Shown here: positions 8,932 through 14,181 of the stretch, piece after piece
Numbering within the stretch: the stretch's first letter is position 1
Layout of the letters: each line of letters starts with the position of its first letter
Notes under the pieces: model-generated
What the model was told of the DNA's origin: nothing
Seen by the model: only the letters and a program-made list of their open reading frames with translations
Databases searched by the model: none
Source: a virus
Virus record (IMG/VR): IMGVR_UViG_3300046028_001478
Coordinates: 1-23,019 of that record
Direction: 5' to 3' (one strand)
Length of the DNA stretch: 23,019 bases
Made by a program: the position numbers and the translations under genes

Positions 8932-9416
8932 TGATGACCTTAATTACTACGCTAATCTCTTTCTTATCTGGTGGCTTGCCTAAACTCTTGGATTTCTTTC
9001 AGGATAAGCAAGATAAGAAGCATGAGTTAGCACTTGCTCAATTGCAGATGGCGCAGCAGCTAGAGATGGCTAATAAGGGTTTTGAGGCTCAAGCGCACAT
9101 TGAAGATATTAAGACAGAGCAGATAGGCATCCAGACGCAAGCAGATGAACGTATAGCGTTGTATTCTCACGACATTGAGATTGGTAAGGGTGCATCGCAA
9201 TGGGTTGTTAATGCTCGCGCTATGGTCAGGCCAACAATTACGTATGGACTATTCCTGCTACTCGTTGCCATTGATATTGCTGGTGTCTGGTATGCCTGGA
9301 CACAAGACGCTCCATTTAAAGAGATGATGGCGCTAGTTTGGGATGACGACACGCAAACTATTTGGGCTTCTGTTATAAGTTTCTGGTTCGGCACACAGGC
9401 GTTTAGCAAGAAATGA
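8931..9416 (+). CDS. Holin-like protein of the three-TM (GTA_holin_3TM-type) group
   Basis: 161 residues. Hydrophobic segments lie at residues ~2-22, ~101-122 (TITYGLFLLLVAIDIAGVWY) and at the C-terminus (WASVISFWFGTQAFSKK). Between the first two is a charged helix rich in Gln, Lys and Glu. The ending FWFGTQAFSKK matches the W-x-F-G-[ST]-[RQ]-x-F pattern of the three-TM holin family found in gene transfer agents and phages. It immediately precedes and overlaps the lysozyme start (ATGA), the classic holin-endolysin order. It would permeabilise the inner membrane and release the endolysin. A second in-frame ATG at 8934 is an equally plausible start. Confidence 0.72.
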   Translation: MMTLITTLISFLSGGLPKLLDFFQDKQDKKHELALAQLQMAQQLEMANKGFEAQAHIEDIKTEQIGIQTQADERIALYSHDIEIGKGASQWVVNARAMVRPTITYGLFLLLVAIDIAGVWYAWTQDAPFKEMMALVWDDDTQTIWASVISFWFGTQAFSKK

Positions 9417-9889
9417 AAGTAAGCGACAAGGCACTTAAAACCATAATCCACCATGAGGGGGTAAGGTATAAGCCTTATCTCTGTCCTGCTGGATTGTGGA
9501 CTGTTGGTGTAGGCCATGTTTTATATCCCAAACAGGGACTATTACCAGTGGCAGAGAGAGGCTCTATAGGGCTGCGTGTTGAGGACTTTAGACAATTTAC
9601 GAAGGATGAGGTAGATGCGATTCTTAAGGCAGACTTGCAGCGTTTTGAGCGAGGTGTATTACGTTATTGCCCTAATTCTCTTACTCAAGGGCAATTCGAT
9701 GCTCTCGTCAGTTTTAGCTTTAATGTAGGGCTAGGTACTTTACAGCGTAGTACGTTGCGCCAAAAACACAACCGTGGTGACTTTGAGGGAGCTGGTAGTG
9801 AATTCATGAAATATACACGTGGCGGTGGTAAGGTTCTCAAGGGTTTAGTTAATCGTCGTAAAGATGAAAGAGCAATGTATGGTTACTAA
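9413..9889 (+). CDS. Endolysin, GH24 phage lysozyme
   Basis: 158 residues. Cleaves the MurNAc-GlcNAc bonds of peptidoglycan. The catalytic region is visible at residues 13-35: HHEG (E15), then LCPAGLWTVGVGH. The triad is E15, C24 and T30 with the spacing E-8-C-5-T, the variant in which Cys replaces the Asp of T4 lysozyme, as in P1 Lyz-type enzymes. LTQGQFDALVSFSFNVG (~91-107) and the C-terminal GLVNRRKDERAMY are also family hallmarks. No N-terminal hydrophobic or SAR segment is present, so it is a cytoplasmic enzyme that needs a holin. Its start overlaps the holin stop as ATGA. Confidence 0.95.
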   Translation: MKVSDKALKTIIHHEGVRYKPYLCPAGLWTVGVGHVLYPKQGLLPVAERGSIGLRVEDFRQFTKDEVDAILKADLQRFERGVLRYCPNSLTQGQFDALVSFSFNVGLGTLQRSTLRQKHNRGDFEGAGSEFMKYTRGGGKVLKGLVNRRKDERAMYGY

Positions 9890-10082
9890 GAAAATACCGC
9901 AAGACTGTATGCCGATGTGTCAATCATGCGCTTTCTTTGATCGTGAGAAGAACGATGAAGTTGGTCTATGCAGACGTTATCCTCCATCGATGTTCTTTCT
10001 TGGTGACGATGATTTCGAGAGTTTATTTCCGATTACTGGGATTAACGAATGGTGCGGTGAATTTAAAAGGCAGGTGTCATAA
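9879..10082 (+). CDS. Small Cys-rich putative zinc-binding protein
   Basis: 67 residues from ATG 9879, preferred because GAAAGAG sits just upstream; an in-frame ATG at 9864 would add five residues inside the lysozyme gene. Cysteines occur as CMPMCQSCAFFD, GLCRRYPP and EWCGEF, a four-to-five-Cys arrangement consistent with one zinc-binding knuckle. Small proteins with the CAFFD...GLCRRYPP...WCGEF pattern are familiar in proteobacterial phages without a known role. The final base of its TAA is the first base of the next ATG. Possibly a protein-protein adaptor; no function assigned. Confidence 0.65.
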   Translation: MVTKKIPQDCMPMCQSCAFFDREKNDEVGLCRRYPPSMFFLGDDDFESLFPITGINEWCGEFKRQVS

Positions 10083-11038
10083 TGACTCACCACGTAACAG
10101 ATGAGGAGTTTATAGCGGCATGGAACTCATGCGGCTCAGTTACTAAGGTAGCTGATATTCTAGGCATTAACCACAGATTTGTTAATCGCAAGCGTAGAGA
10201 CATCGAAAAGCGGCAAGGTGTCCAGTTGCTTGCCACTGCTAAAAACAGCCCTGATTTCAATGTAACTTTGCCAGCTAACGGAGTTCGAGTTAATGTTGGA
10301 TTGGAATCAGGTGTTGTTATCGTTGGCTCAGATGCTCACTACTGGCCTGGAATCATCTCCACAGCTCACAGGGCCTTTGTGGTGGCTGTTAAAGAGCTAA
10401 GCCCTAAGATGGTCATTATGAACGGTGATGCGTTTGACGGGGCTAATATCTCTCGTCATCCGCGTACAGGTTGGGAAGCCAGACCTAGCGTTAAGCAAGA
10501 GCTAGAGGCTTGCAGGGATCGTATCTGTGAGATTGAGGACGCTGCTGGCAATGCAAAACTGCACTGGACTTGGGGCAATCACGACATTCGTTGGAATAGC
10601 CGATTATCCTCACAGGCTCCTGAGTTTGAGGGTATCCACGGCATGAACTTGACGGATCACTTCCCGCGCTGGAAGTTCTCAACTTCGGTGATGGTAAATG
10701 ATCACACTCAGATCAAGCATCGCAACTATAACGGAGTTCACGCTGCTTATAACGCTGTTGTTAAATCTGGCGTGTCTACAGTTAATGGTCATCTACACTC
10801 TCTTAAAGTAACGCCTTGGACTGATCTGACAGGTACTCGCTACGGTGTCGATACAGGCTCTCTAGCAGATGTATGGGGCGCTCAATTTGAATACACAGAG
10901 GACGGTACTAGAAACCATCGAAGCGGCTTTGTAGTGCTGACATTCTACGAAGGCAAGTTGCTGCCTCCGGAGATGTTAGAAGTCATTGATGAGGATAAAG
11001 GTCTTGTGTGCTTTCGAGGACAGGTGATCGCGGTTTAA
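10082..11038 (+). CDS. Calcineurin-like metallophosphoesterase with N-terminal HTH
   Basis: 318 residues. Residues ~7-45 (EEFIAAWNSCGSVTKVADIL, NHRFVNRKRRDIE) look like a helix-turn-helix. The remainder is a binuclear metallophosphoesterase: D84-x-H86 (SDAHYW), G115-D116-x2-D119 (NGDAFDG), G165-N166-H167-D168 (WGNHDIRW) and G236-H237-x-H239 (NGHLHS), all metal ligands and catalytic positions in order. The N-terminal DNA-recognition-like segment suggests a nucleic-acid substrate, but that is inference. It is the last gene of the rightward late string. Its 3' end overlaps the oppositely oriented downstream gene by 56 bp. Confidence 0.88.
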   Translation: MTHHVTDEEFIAAWNSCGSVTKVADILGINHRFVNRKRRDIEKRQGVQLLATAKNSPDFNVTLPANGVRVNVGLESGVVIVGSDAHYWPGIISTAHRAFVVAVKELSPKMVIMNGDAFDGANISRHPRTGWEARPSVKQELEACRDRICEIEDAAGNAKLHWTWGNHDIRWNSRLSSQAPEFEGIHGMNLTDHFPRWKFSTSVMVNDHTQIKHRNYNGVHAAYNAVVKSGVSTVNGHLHSLKVTPWTDLTGTRYGVDTGSLADVWGAQFEYTEDGTRNHRSGFVVLTFYEGKLLPPEMLEVIDEDKGLVCFRGQVIAV

Positions 11039-11450
11039 TCCAGCTTGATGTCCAATCAGCCTTAACTGGTTGGAGTTTAGCCCTGCGTTTAGCTAGGAAT
11101 AAGTCTTTCTTGTCTATATCCTGGTTAAGTCTATTACGTGCTATTTGCGCTCTTTCTTTTGATGTAAGAGGCGCAGGTCTAGCAGCATCGTTATAGTTGC
11201 CAATGCAAAACACAGGCACATAGACTTCTTTTATATCTTTTTGTTCTTTTATCCAGCTATCAATATAGACGAGCTTGATCTTGCGTAAATGCTTGATATA
11301 ACCTTTCATCCACTTATTAGAGATAAAGAACTGCTTTTCTATCTCCGTGTATGTTGATGGTGTCTCAAGAATTTTGAGCAACTTAGCCATTCTTACTTCA
11401 GATGGCTTTGTGTTGTATTTCATTTCACTCATCTTTGACGAATACTCCAT
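10983..11450 (-). CDS. Winged-helix-like DNA-binding protein
   Basis: 155 residues. Residues ~19-75 (VRMAKLLKILETPSTYTEIE, then KWMKGYIKHLRKIKLVYIDSW) have the helix-helix-recognition helix-wing pattern of small winged-helix phage proteins. The C-terminal half is basic (RAQIARNRLNQDIDKKD, LAKRRAKLQPVK) and probably disordered. It is the last gene of the leftward operon. The start is uncertain: ATG 11450 lies inside the upstream gene, and in-frame ATGs at 11432 and 11423 lie at the junction, the last one 1 nt past the upstream stop. The 3' end overlaps the metallophosphoesterase gene on the other strand. Likely a regulator; target unknown. Confidence 0.6.
   Translation of the reverse strand: MEYSSKMSEMKYNTKPSEVRMAKLLKILETPSTYTEIEKQFFISNKWMKGYIKHLRKIKLVYIDSWIKEQKDIKEVYVPVFCIGNYNDAARPAPLTSKERAQIARNRLNQDIDKKDLFLAKRRAKLQPVKADWTSSWIKPRSPVLESTQDLYPHQ
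11051..11074 (+). terminator. Hairpin after the metallophosphoesterase gene, possible terminator
   Basis: TCCAATCAG pairs with CTGGTTGGA through nine base pairs with one T-G wobble, around a 6-nt loop, 13 bp beyond the rightward stop codon. Only GTTTAG follows, not a T run, so it is not a textbook intrinsic terminator. It lies inside the 3' coding part of the leftward gene. It could slow or end rightward transcription at the convergent junction. Confidence 0.3.
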
Positions 11451-11727
11451 TGCAATTTAAGAAACCTTTGCGGTCTTTAATTTCTGCATAAGCATCTTGC
11501 AAGCAGTGAACGATAGAGATGTCTTTGATCGCGCAGTAGATTATTAGCGTAACCAGCACATCTCCGACACCATCTCTAATCGCTGGCATATCGTCTTTGA
11601 TCTCAGCGTCGCATAGCTCACCTAGCTCACTCACAGTTTTCATGAGTTGAGTGCTGGCTTCAGCATTGGGAATGATTCCGCGAGCTTCTGCCCATCGGAT
11701 AACGTCAAGCTCTAGTGATGTCCACAT
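11425..11727 (-). CDS. MazG-like nucleotide pyrophosphohydrolase
   Basis: 100 residues, one all-alpha NTP-PPase domain. Metal-binding Glu/Asp are visible: KTVSELGELCDA gives E34-x2-E37, and DGVGDVLVTLIIYC gives D52-x3-D56, the form common in single-domain phage MazG-like proteins rather than strict ExxD. The C-terminal LQDAYAEIKDRKG is also typical. Such enzymes hydrolyse NTPs or dNTPs to monophosphates and may clean the nucleotide pool or lower (p)ppGpp signalling; the substrate here is unknown. AAGGAT precedes the start, which forms a TAATG overlap with the upstream gene. Read in the leftward early operon. Confidence 0.83.
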   Translation of the reverse strand: MWTSLELDVIRWAEARGIIPNAEASTQLMKTVSELGELCDAEIKDDMPAIRDGVGDVLVTLIIYCAIKDISIVHCLQDAYAEIKDRKGFLNCNGVFVKDE

Positions 11728-11930
11728 TATTTACATATCCTTTTCTTTGCATCTTTAAAGTTGGACTCGAACATCCATCCGACACACTGTTTGTCAATGT
11801 CTGGCGATGTGACTGACGCTACTCCTTCAGTAAATCCGCGATGGTATTCGTGTTGCAGTCTGTTCATGACACCTAACCCAATGCCAGGTATAGACGCAAC
11901 AACCACAATTAAGATCATTCCCCAACGCAT
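11727..11930 (-). CDS. Small membrane protein, unknown function
   Basis: 67 residues. An N-terminal hydrophobic stretch (MILIVVVASIPGIGLGVM, residues ~5-22) acts as a single membrane span or uncleaved signal anchor. The rest is soluble, with two Cys (C49, C66) and a basic end. The start overlaps the preceding regulator gene by 16 bp, with AGG 5 bases upstream, and the stop overlaps the MazG-like start. It has no recognisable family. Its place in the early operon suggests a role at the host membrane, for instance exclusion or host interference, but nothing in the sequence proves this. Confidence 0.55.
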   Translation of the reverse strand: MRWGMILIVVVASIPGIGLGVMNRLQHEYHRGFTEGVASVTSPDIDKQCVGWMFESNFKDAKKRICK

Positions 11931-12115
11931 AGCTGCCTAATCTTTTTGATATCAATGCCAAAAGTCTCATGCACTCGCAGGATGATTTCTGCTGACGGGA
12001 CTATCTTTTTGTTGCGAATCTTTGACAGTGTAGAGATACCGATACCCATATGTAGGGCAATGGCTCGATCATTCTTGAATCCATGATTTTTAATCAAATA
12101 GTCTAACAATTCCAT
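11915..12115 (-). CDS. XRE/Cro-type helix-turn-helix regulator
   Basis: 66 residues, essentially one HTH domain. The pattern DRAIALHMGIGISTLSKIRN (residues ~16-35), followed by PSAEIILRVHETFGIDIKKI, is a standard XRE/Cro-CI five-helix fold with the recognition helix at about 27-35. No C-terminal dimerisation or LexA-like peptidase domain, so it resembles Cro more than a full CI repressor. AAAGGA lies 6 nt before the ATG. It is encoded inside the leftward operon, so it would be made with the recombination genes and could feed back on the divergent region at 13735-13995. Target and phage lifestyle are inferred only. Confidence 0.8.
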   Translation of the reverse strand: MELLDYLIKNHGFKNDRAIALHMGIGISTLSKIRNKKIVPSAEIILRVHETFGIDIKKIRQLCVGE

Positions 12116-12135
12116 TTTTATCCTTTATAAGTAGT

Positions 12136-12208
12136 GCAGGGTCACCAGTTCGAGAATACATGAAGGAGAATCTGGCCCCTGCTGCCGGTGTTACTCGCCA
12201 CTACCGGC
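12136..12208 (-). promoter_or_regulatory. Two adjacent hairpins in the leader of the HTH gene
   Basis: The 107-bp gap between the SSB-tail protein and the HTH regulator holds two inverted repeats. The first pairs GCAGGG (12136-12141) with CCCTGC (12177-12182), continued inside by CCAG/CTGG and TTC/GAA. The second pairs GCCGGT (12184-12189) with ACCGGC (12203-12208) around a 13-nt loop. Neither ends in a U run on either strand. In the leftward transcript they lie between two genes, suited to act as processing, stability or translational-control elements. Function unknown. Confidence 0.5.
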
Positions 12209-12222
12209 TAGGCGTGCAAACT

Positions 12223-12459
12223 CTAAAAAGGGATGTCGTCAATATCTAACGGTTTTTCTTCTACTGTTTTCTTTGCTTCTTTCAGCTTAAATGAGCAGCT
12301 CATAAACTTGCCTGATTTACCATCTTTGAGCCAGGCTGATACATAGACTGCGTTACCGTTTAAGTCTTTGCCATCGCCTGAATAGTCAGGATGATTGTCT
12401 GATTGCTTTTGCTGATTCTTGAAAAGTGAGAAGCTGCCTGGTTTTGGATCGTATGCCAT
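12223..12459 (-). CDS. Small single-stranded-DNA-binding-like protein with SSB-type C-terminal tail
   Basis: 78 residues from ATG 12459, chosen because AAAGGT lies 7 bases upstream; a longer frame overlaps the ERF gene. The body (SFSLFKNQQKQSDNHPDYSG, then NAVYVSAWLKDGKSGKFMSCSFKLK) looks like a compact beta-barrel. The C-terminus LDIDDIPF closely matches the acidic tip of bacterial SSB (DDDIPF), which binds host repair and replication proteins through the last Phe. It is directly downstream of the ERF annealing protein, so an ssDNA-handling partner is likely. ssDNA binding itself is inferred; the barrel is much shorter than classical SSB. Confidence 0.65.
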   Translation of the reverse strand: MAYDPKPGSFSLFKNQQKQSDNHPDYSGDGKDLNGNAVYVSAWLKDGKSGKFMSCSFKLKEAKKTVEEKPLDIDDIPF

Positions 12460-12469
12460 AAATTTACCT

Positions 12470-13108
12470 TTATCGTGTGGTGAACTTCTTAATTGCACTG
12501 CGCTGCTTGCTATCAAACAAACTCCATAATGCTGTTTTGCTATCTGCATCTAAATCTAATTCGTTAATGAAATCGACTGCACTTTGTACGTCATTCTTTG
12601 CTAGAAATCCAATAACCACTACGCCGATGCTGCGTATAGTTTCTTGATCTTCCTCTGACATAGATTGAAACACGTCAACAGTAATCGGTTTAGCTGACAC
12701 AGGCTCGCTAGAATCGATTGCATCGTGTTCTACTATCTCAAGTGCTGTGACGTATAAGTAACGGCGGCTATAGGTCTCTACTGCGCCTAAATTCTGTATT
12801 GGGTGGCAGCCTTTTAGCTGCGCTTCTGCCATTGGGCTAGTAAACGTTACACAACCACCATTCTCAGTATCAATGATCCGCAATGTAGCCAGCTCAGTAC
12901 CAAACGATACAACTGGACAAAGTTTTAACTCAAAGAAAATTGACTGAATTGCCGGTAGAAAGTCGCCAAGCTCAAAGTATTTATATCCTGCAAACTTATT
13001 GTGGCCTGACTTCTTTAGCTCTGTATTCTGCAATTTGATACGCGCTTGTTGCAGTTTTTCGTAGACTAGCCATTGTTGCTGTTCTTCTTGCTCTTGTTGC
13101 TGGCGCAT
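12470..13108 (-). CDS. erf: ERF-family single-strand annealing protein
   Basis: 212 residues. After a Gln/Glu-rich N-terminus (residues 1-12) comes the ERF core: LQQARIKLQNTELKKSGHNK, KFAGYKYFELGDFLPAIQSI and GAVETYSRRYLYVTALEIVE (~residues 108-127), the most diagnostic segment of the family, ending HDAIDSS. ERF proteins form rings or filaments on ssDNA and anneal complementary strands in RecA-independent phage recombination, as P22 Erf does in genome circularisation. The C-terminal ~70 residues are acidic and helical. AAAGGT precedes the start. It is followed by the SSB-tail protein, giving a compact recombination pair. Confidence 0.9.
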   Translation of the reverse strand: MRQQQEQEEQQQWLVYEKLQQARIKLQNTELKKSGHNKFAGYKYFELGDFLPAIQSIFFELKLCPVVSFGTELATLRIIDTENGGCVTFTSPMAEAQLKGCHPIQNLGAVETYSRRYLYVTALEIVEHDAIDSSEPVSAKPITVDVFQSMSEEDQETIRSIGVVVIGFLAKNDVQSAVDFINELDLDADSKTALWSLFDSKQRSAIKKFTTR

Positions 13109-13120
13109 GATTATTTACCT

Positions 13121-13294
13121 TTATTTGAATTTTTTAACGATGACATTATTGAATGTCCGAACTTCCGATAGAGTTTGAATTTCCTTTGCTTTTGCTTGCT
13201 CCTTTCTAATACGGTTAAAAGTTTTCTCAAGATCAGTTTTACCTGCTGGCACATACTTGAACCTTGCGTCTAAGATTGATTTAAAGTCATCCAT
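13121..13294 (-). CDS. Small basic hypothetical protein
   Basis: 57 residues, with a start at ATG 13294 preceded by AGGAAA at good distance. The protein opens MDDFKSILDARFKYVPAGKT and continues as a charged helix (KTFNRIRKEQAKAKEIQ). The AGKTD...TF.RIRK arrangement recurs in small phage proteins next to ERF/SSB genes, as I recall, without a known role. The stop is 12 bp before the ERF start. No catalytic motif. Coding status is supported by the ribosome-binding site, the fit into the operon and the lack of a competing frame. Confidence 0.68.
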   Translation of the reverse strand: MDDFKSILDARFKYVPAGKTDLEKTFNRIRKEQAKAKEIQTLSEVRTFNNVIVKKFK

Positions 13295-13302
13295 TTATTT
13301 TC

Positions 13303-13401
13303 CTACGTCAACCATGAAACCAAAATATATCCTGAAAACAATATGATAGCAATGACTTTAGGGTGACGTGCAAGCCAATCATCGGTAGCTAAAAGTTTCA
13401 T
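13303..13401 (-). CDS. Very small single-TM membrane protein
   Basis: 32 residues, MKLLATDDWLARHPKVIAII then LFSGYILVSWLT. The C-terminal half is one hydrophobic membrane helix preceded by a charged cytoplasmic-type N-terminus. Its ATG overlaps the stop of the upstream gene (ATGA), which suggests coupled translation. It fills a gap of about 100 bp that would otherwise be unexplained in a packed operon. No family recognised. Small membrane peptides in early phage operons often interfere with host processes, but there is no direct evidence here. Confidence 0.5.
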   Translation of the reverse strand: MKLLATDDWLARHPKVIAIILFSGYILVSWLT

Positions 13402-13589
13402 TGTTGTTCTTCTTTCATCTTCATAAAGTTAGCAGTTGTATAAGGTACTCCAATCGTTGTTGCTTTGCGCTGAACATCCCACAAGTGATTGATGAACTGG
13501 CCTAGATTACGAAACTCAGTGCCTAGCTCCTCATTGATCTGATCTAGAGCTATCTTCATTCCTGCCTCAATTCCTTCAGAGTAAGTCAC
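13398..13589 (-). CDS. Small hypothetical protein, GTG start
   Basis: 63 residues, opening MTYSEGIEAGMKIALDQINE. It starts at GTG 13589, with GGAGG placed 8 bases upstream; a nearby ATG is in the frame of the upstream gene and encodes only its end. The product is mainly helical with mixed charge. No motif or family recognised. It overlaps the upstream gene by 14 bp and the downstream small membrane protein by 4 bp, so it belongs to the leftward early operon. Confidence 0.65.
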   Translation of the reverse strand: MTYSEGIEAGMKIALDQINEELGTEFRNLGQFINHLWDVQRKATTIGVPYTTANFMKMKEEQQ

Positions 13590-13734
13590 TTTTCATTCCT
13601 CCAAAAAACCATTTATCGAATTTTGCGTTATTAAATGCTTCGCTTGCTGCTTTTGCTTCTAACCAGATCGCGTCTGCCTCATCTTCTTGATATGCTGCCA
13701 GGCAAACTAGCAGGTCATCTAATTCTTCAATCAT
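13576..13734 (-). CDS. First gene of the leftward operon: small acidic hypothetical protein
   Basis: 52 residues, acidic and Ala-rich (MIEELDDLLVCLAAYQEDEA, then DAIWLEAKAASEAFNNAKF). Start ATG 13734 is preceded by GGAGAC with 7-base spacing. It is the first open frame after the leftward promoter at 13762-13790, with a leader of about 20 nt. The last codons contain the ribosome-binding site GGAGG of the next gene. No family recognised; as the promoter-proximal product it is probably made early and in quantity. Confidence 0.6.
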   Translation of the reverse strand: MIEELDDLLVCLAAYQEDEADAIWLEAKAASEAFNNAKFDKWFFGGMKSDLL

Positions 13735-13761
13735 CTCTGTCTCCGTCGTTGGTATGACTGA

Positions 13762-13790
13762 ACTATAGCGACATAAGTTATTCGCTGCAA
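13762..13790 (-). promoter_or_regulatory. Sigma70-type promoter of the leftward early operon
   Basis: On the minus strand, TTGCAG (13790-13785) and TATAGT (13767-13762) are separated by exactly 17 bp; the predicted start is near 13755, about 20 nt before the first ATG. The -10 box matches the consensus at five of six positions and the -35 at three. The same two hexamers at the same spacing occur upstream of the RNA at 14693, which strengthens the call. Confidence 0.65.
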
Positions 13791-13798
13791 GAAATACT

Positions 13799-13837
13799 TT
13801 TCTATTGATATTTGTTTACTGATAGAAATAATCAATA
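13799..13837. repeat. Two interlocked inverted repeats in an AT-rich segment
   Basis: TTTCTAT (13799-13805) is the reverse complement of ATAGAAA (13822-13828), and TATTGAT (13803-13809) is the reverse complement of ATCAATA (13831-13837). The left arms overlap by three bases. The spacing of about two helical turns suits a dimeric DNA-binding protein, or alternative cruciforms in an easily melted segment. Confidence 0.5.
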
Positions 13838-13907
13838 ACACAAAACTAGAAACTTGTATATTATTTAGCTGTCTACCCGCCTAATTAGGGTTTTTTAAGC
13901 GGGGGCA

Positions 13908-13934
13908 AAATAGCACAAATAGCGTAAATAGCAG
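13908..13934. repeat. Three 9-bp iterons AAATAGCNN
   Basis: AAATAGC starts at 13908, 13917 and 13926, a strict 9-bp period, followed by a degenerate fourth copy (TAGCAAGCA). Short, evenly phased direct repeats in a gene-free region are typical of initiator-binding iterons or cooperative operator sites. Confidence 0.65.
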
Positions 13935-13947
13935 TAGCAAGCAGGAC

Positions 13948-13965
13948 TTTTGTCAGTTTTGTCAG
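13948..13965. repeat. Two 9-bp tandem repeats TTTTGTCAG
   Basis: Two perfect head-to-tail copies, 13948-13956 and 13957-13965. Each contains TTGTCA, a five-of-six match to the -35 consensus. The second copy lies 17 bp before TTTAAG (13982-13987), a weak -10, so the repeat may double as the rightward early promoter -35 with an overlapping operator. Confidence 0.5.
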
Positions 13966-13995
13966 TACCTAACTAGCCTCATTTAAGGAATTACA

Positions 13996-14181
13996 ATGAG
14001 TTTATGGCGTAAAAGGAGAATAAAAATGCAAGAATTAGCTAGATGTTCAGATTGTGGTTGGATTGGTGACTCAGAAGATGTAGAGACAGGTATTTGCGAT
14101 ATGGTGTTTGCTGATCCTGTTGATATTTGCCCTGAATGTGGAAATCCAGATTGCATAGCACCATACGAGGAGACTAAATAA
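13996..14181 (+). CDS. Small zinc-ribbon protein
   Basis: 61 residues. Two Cys pairs (CSDCGWIGD and CPECGNPDC) form a rubredoxin or zinc-ribbon knuckle; C34 and the final Cys may add ligands. Two in-frame starts are plausible: ATG 13996 with AAGGAA, or ATG 14026 with the stronger AAGGAG at 7-base spacing, which would remove a basic leader (MSLWRKRRIK). The weak rightward promoter proposed just upstream would fit the second. It opens the rightward early operon. Zinc ribbons of this size often contact nucleic acid or RNA polymerase, but no target is evident. Confidence 0.7.
   Translation: MSLWRKRRIKMQELARCSDCGWIGDSEDVETGICDMVFADPVDICPECGNPDCIAPYEETK

Larger units (their letters stand above)
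13735..13995. promoter_or_regulatory. Divergent control region between the leftward and rightward early operons
   Basis: 261 bp without a gene. It holds the leftward promoter, a very AT-rich stretch (about 13795-13870) with two interlocked inverted repeats, the palindrome CCTAATTAGG (13880-13889), flanking CCCGC/GCGGG arms (13876-13880, 13899-13903) and two sets of 9-bp direct repeats nearest the rightward gene. This is the architecture of an operator or of a replication origin. The HTH regulator encoded by the leftward operon is an obvious candidate ligand. Confidence 0.6.

Noticed and set aside
12136-12211. tRNA-like segment containing CCAGTTCGA and AATCTGG
   Set aside because: The two T-arm-like halves are separated by 15 extra bases and no anticodon or D arm can be drawn; treated as plain hairpins.
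12160-12249. 29-codon rightward ORF starting at the ATG inside the first hairpin
   Set aside because: No ribosome-binding site, it overlaps the SSB-tail gene on the other strand and has no recognisable composition.
13876-13906. Terminator formed by CCCGC/GCGGG with an internal T run
   Set aside because: The T run lies inside the loop, not after the stem, and neither strand has a T tract following; more likely an operator-type element.
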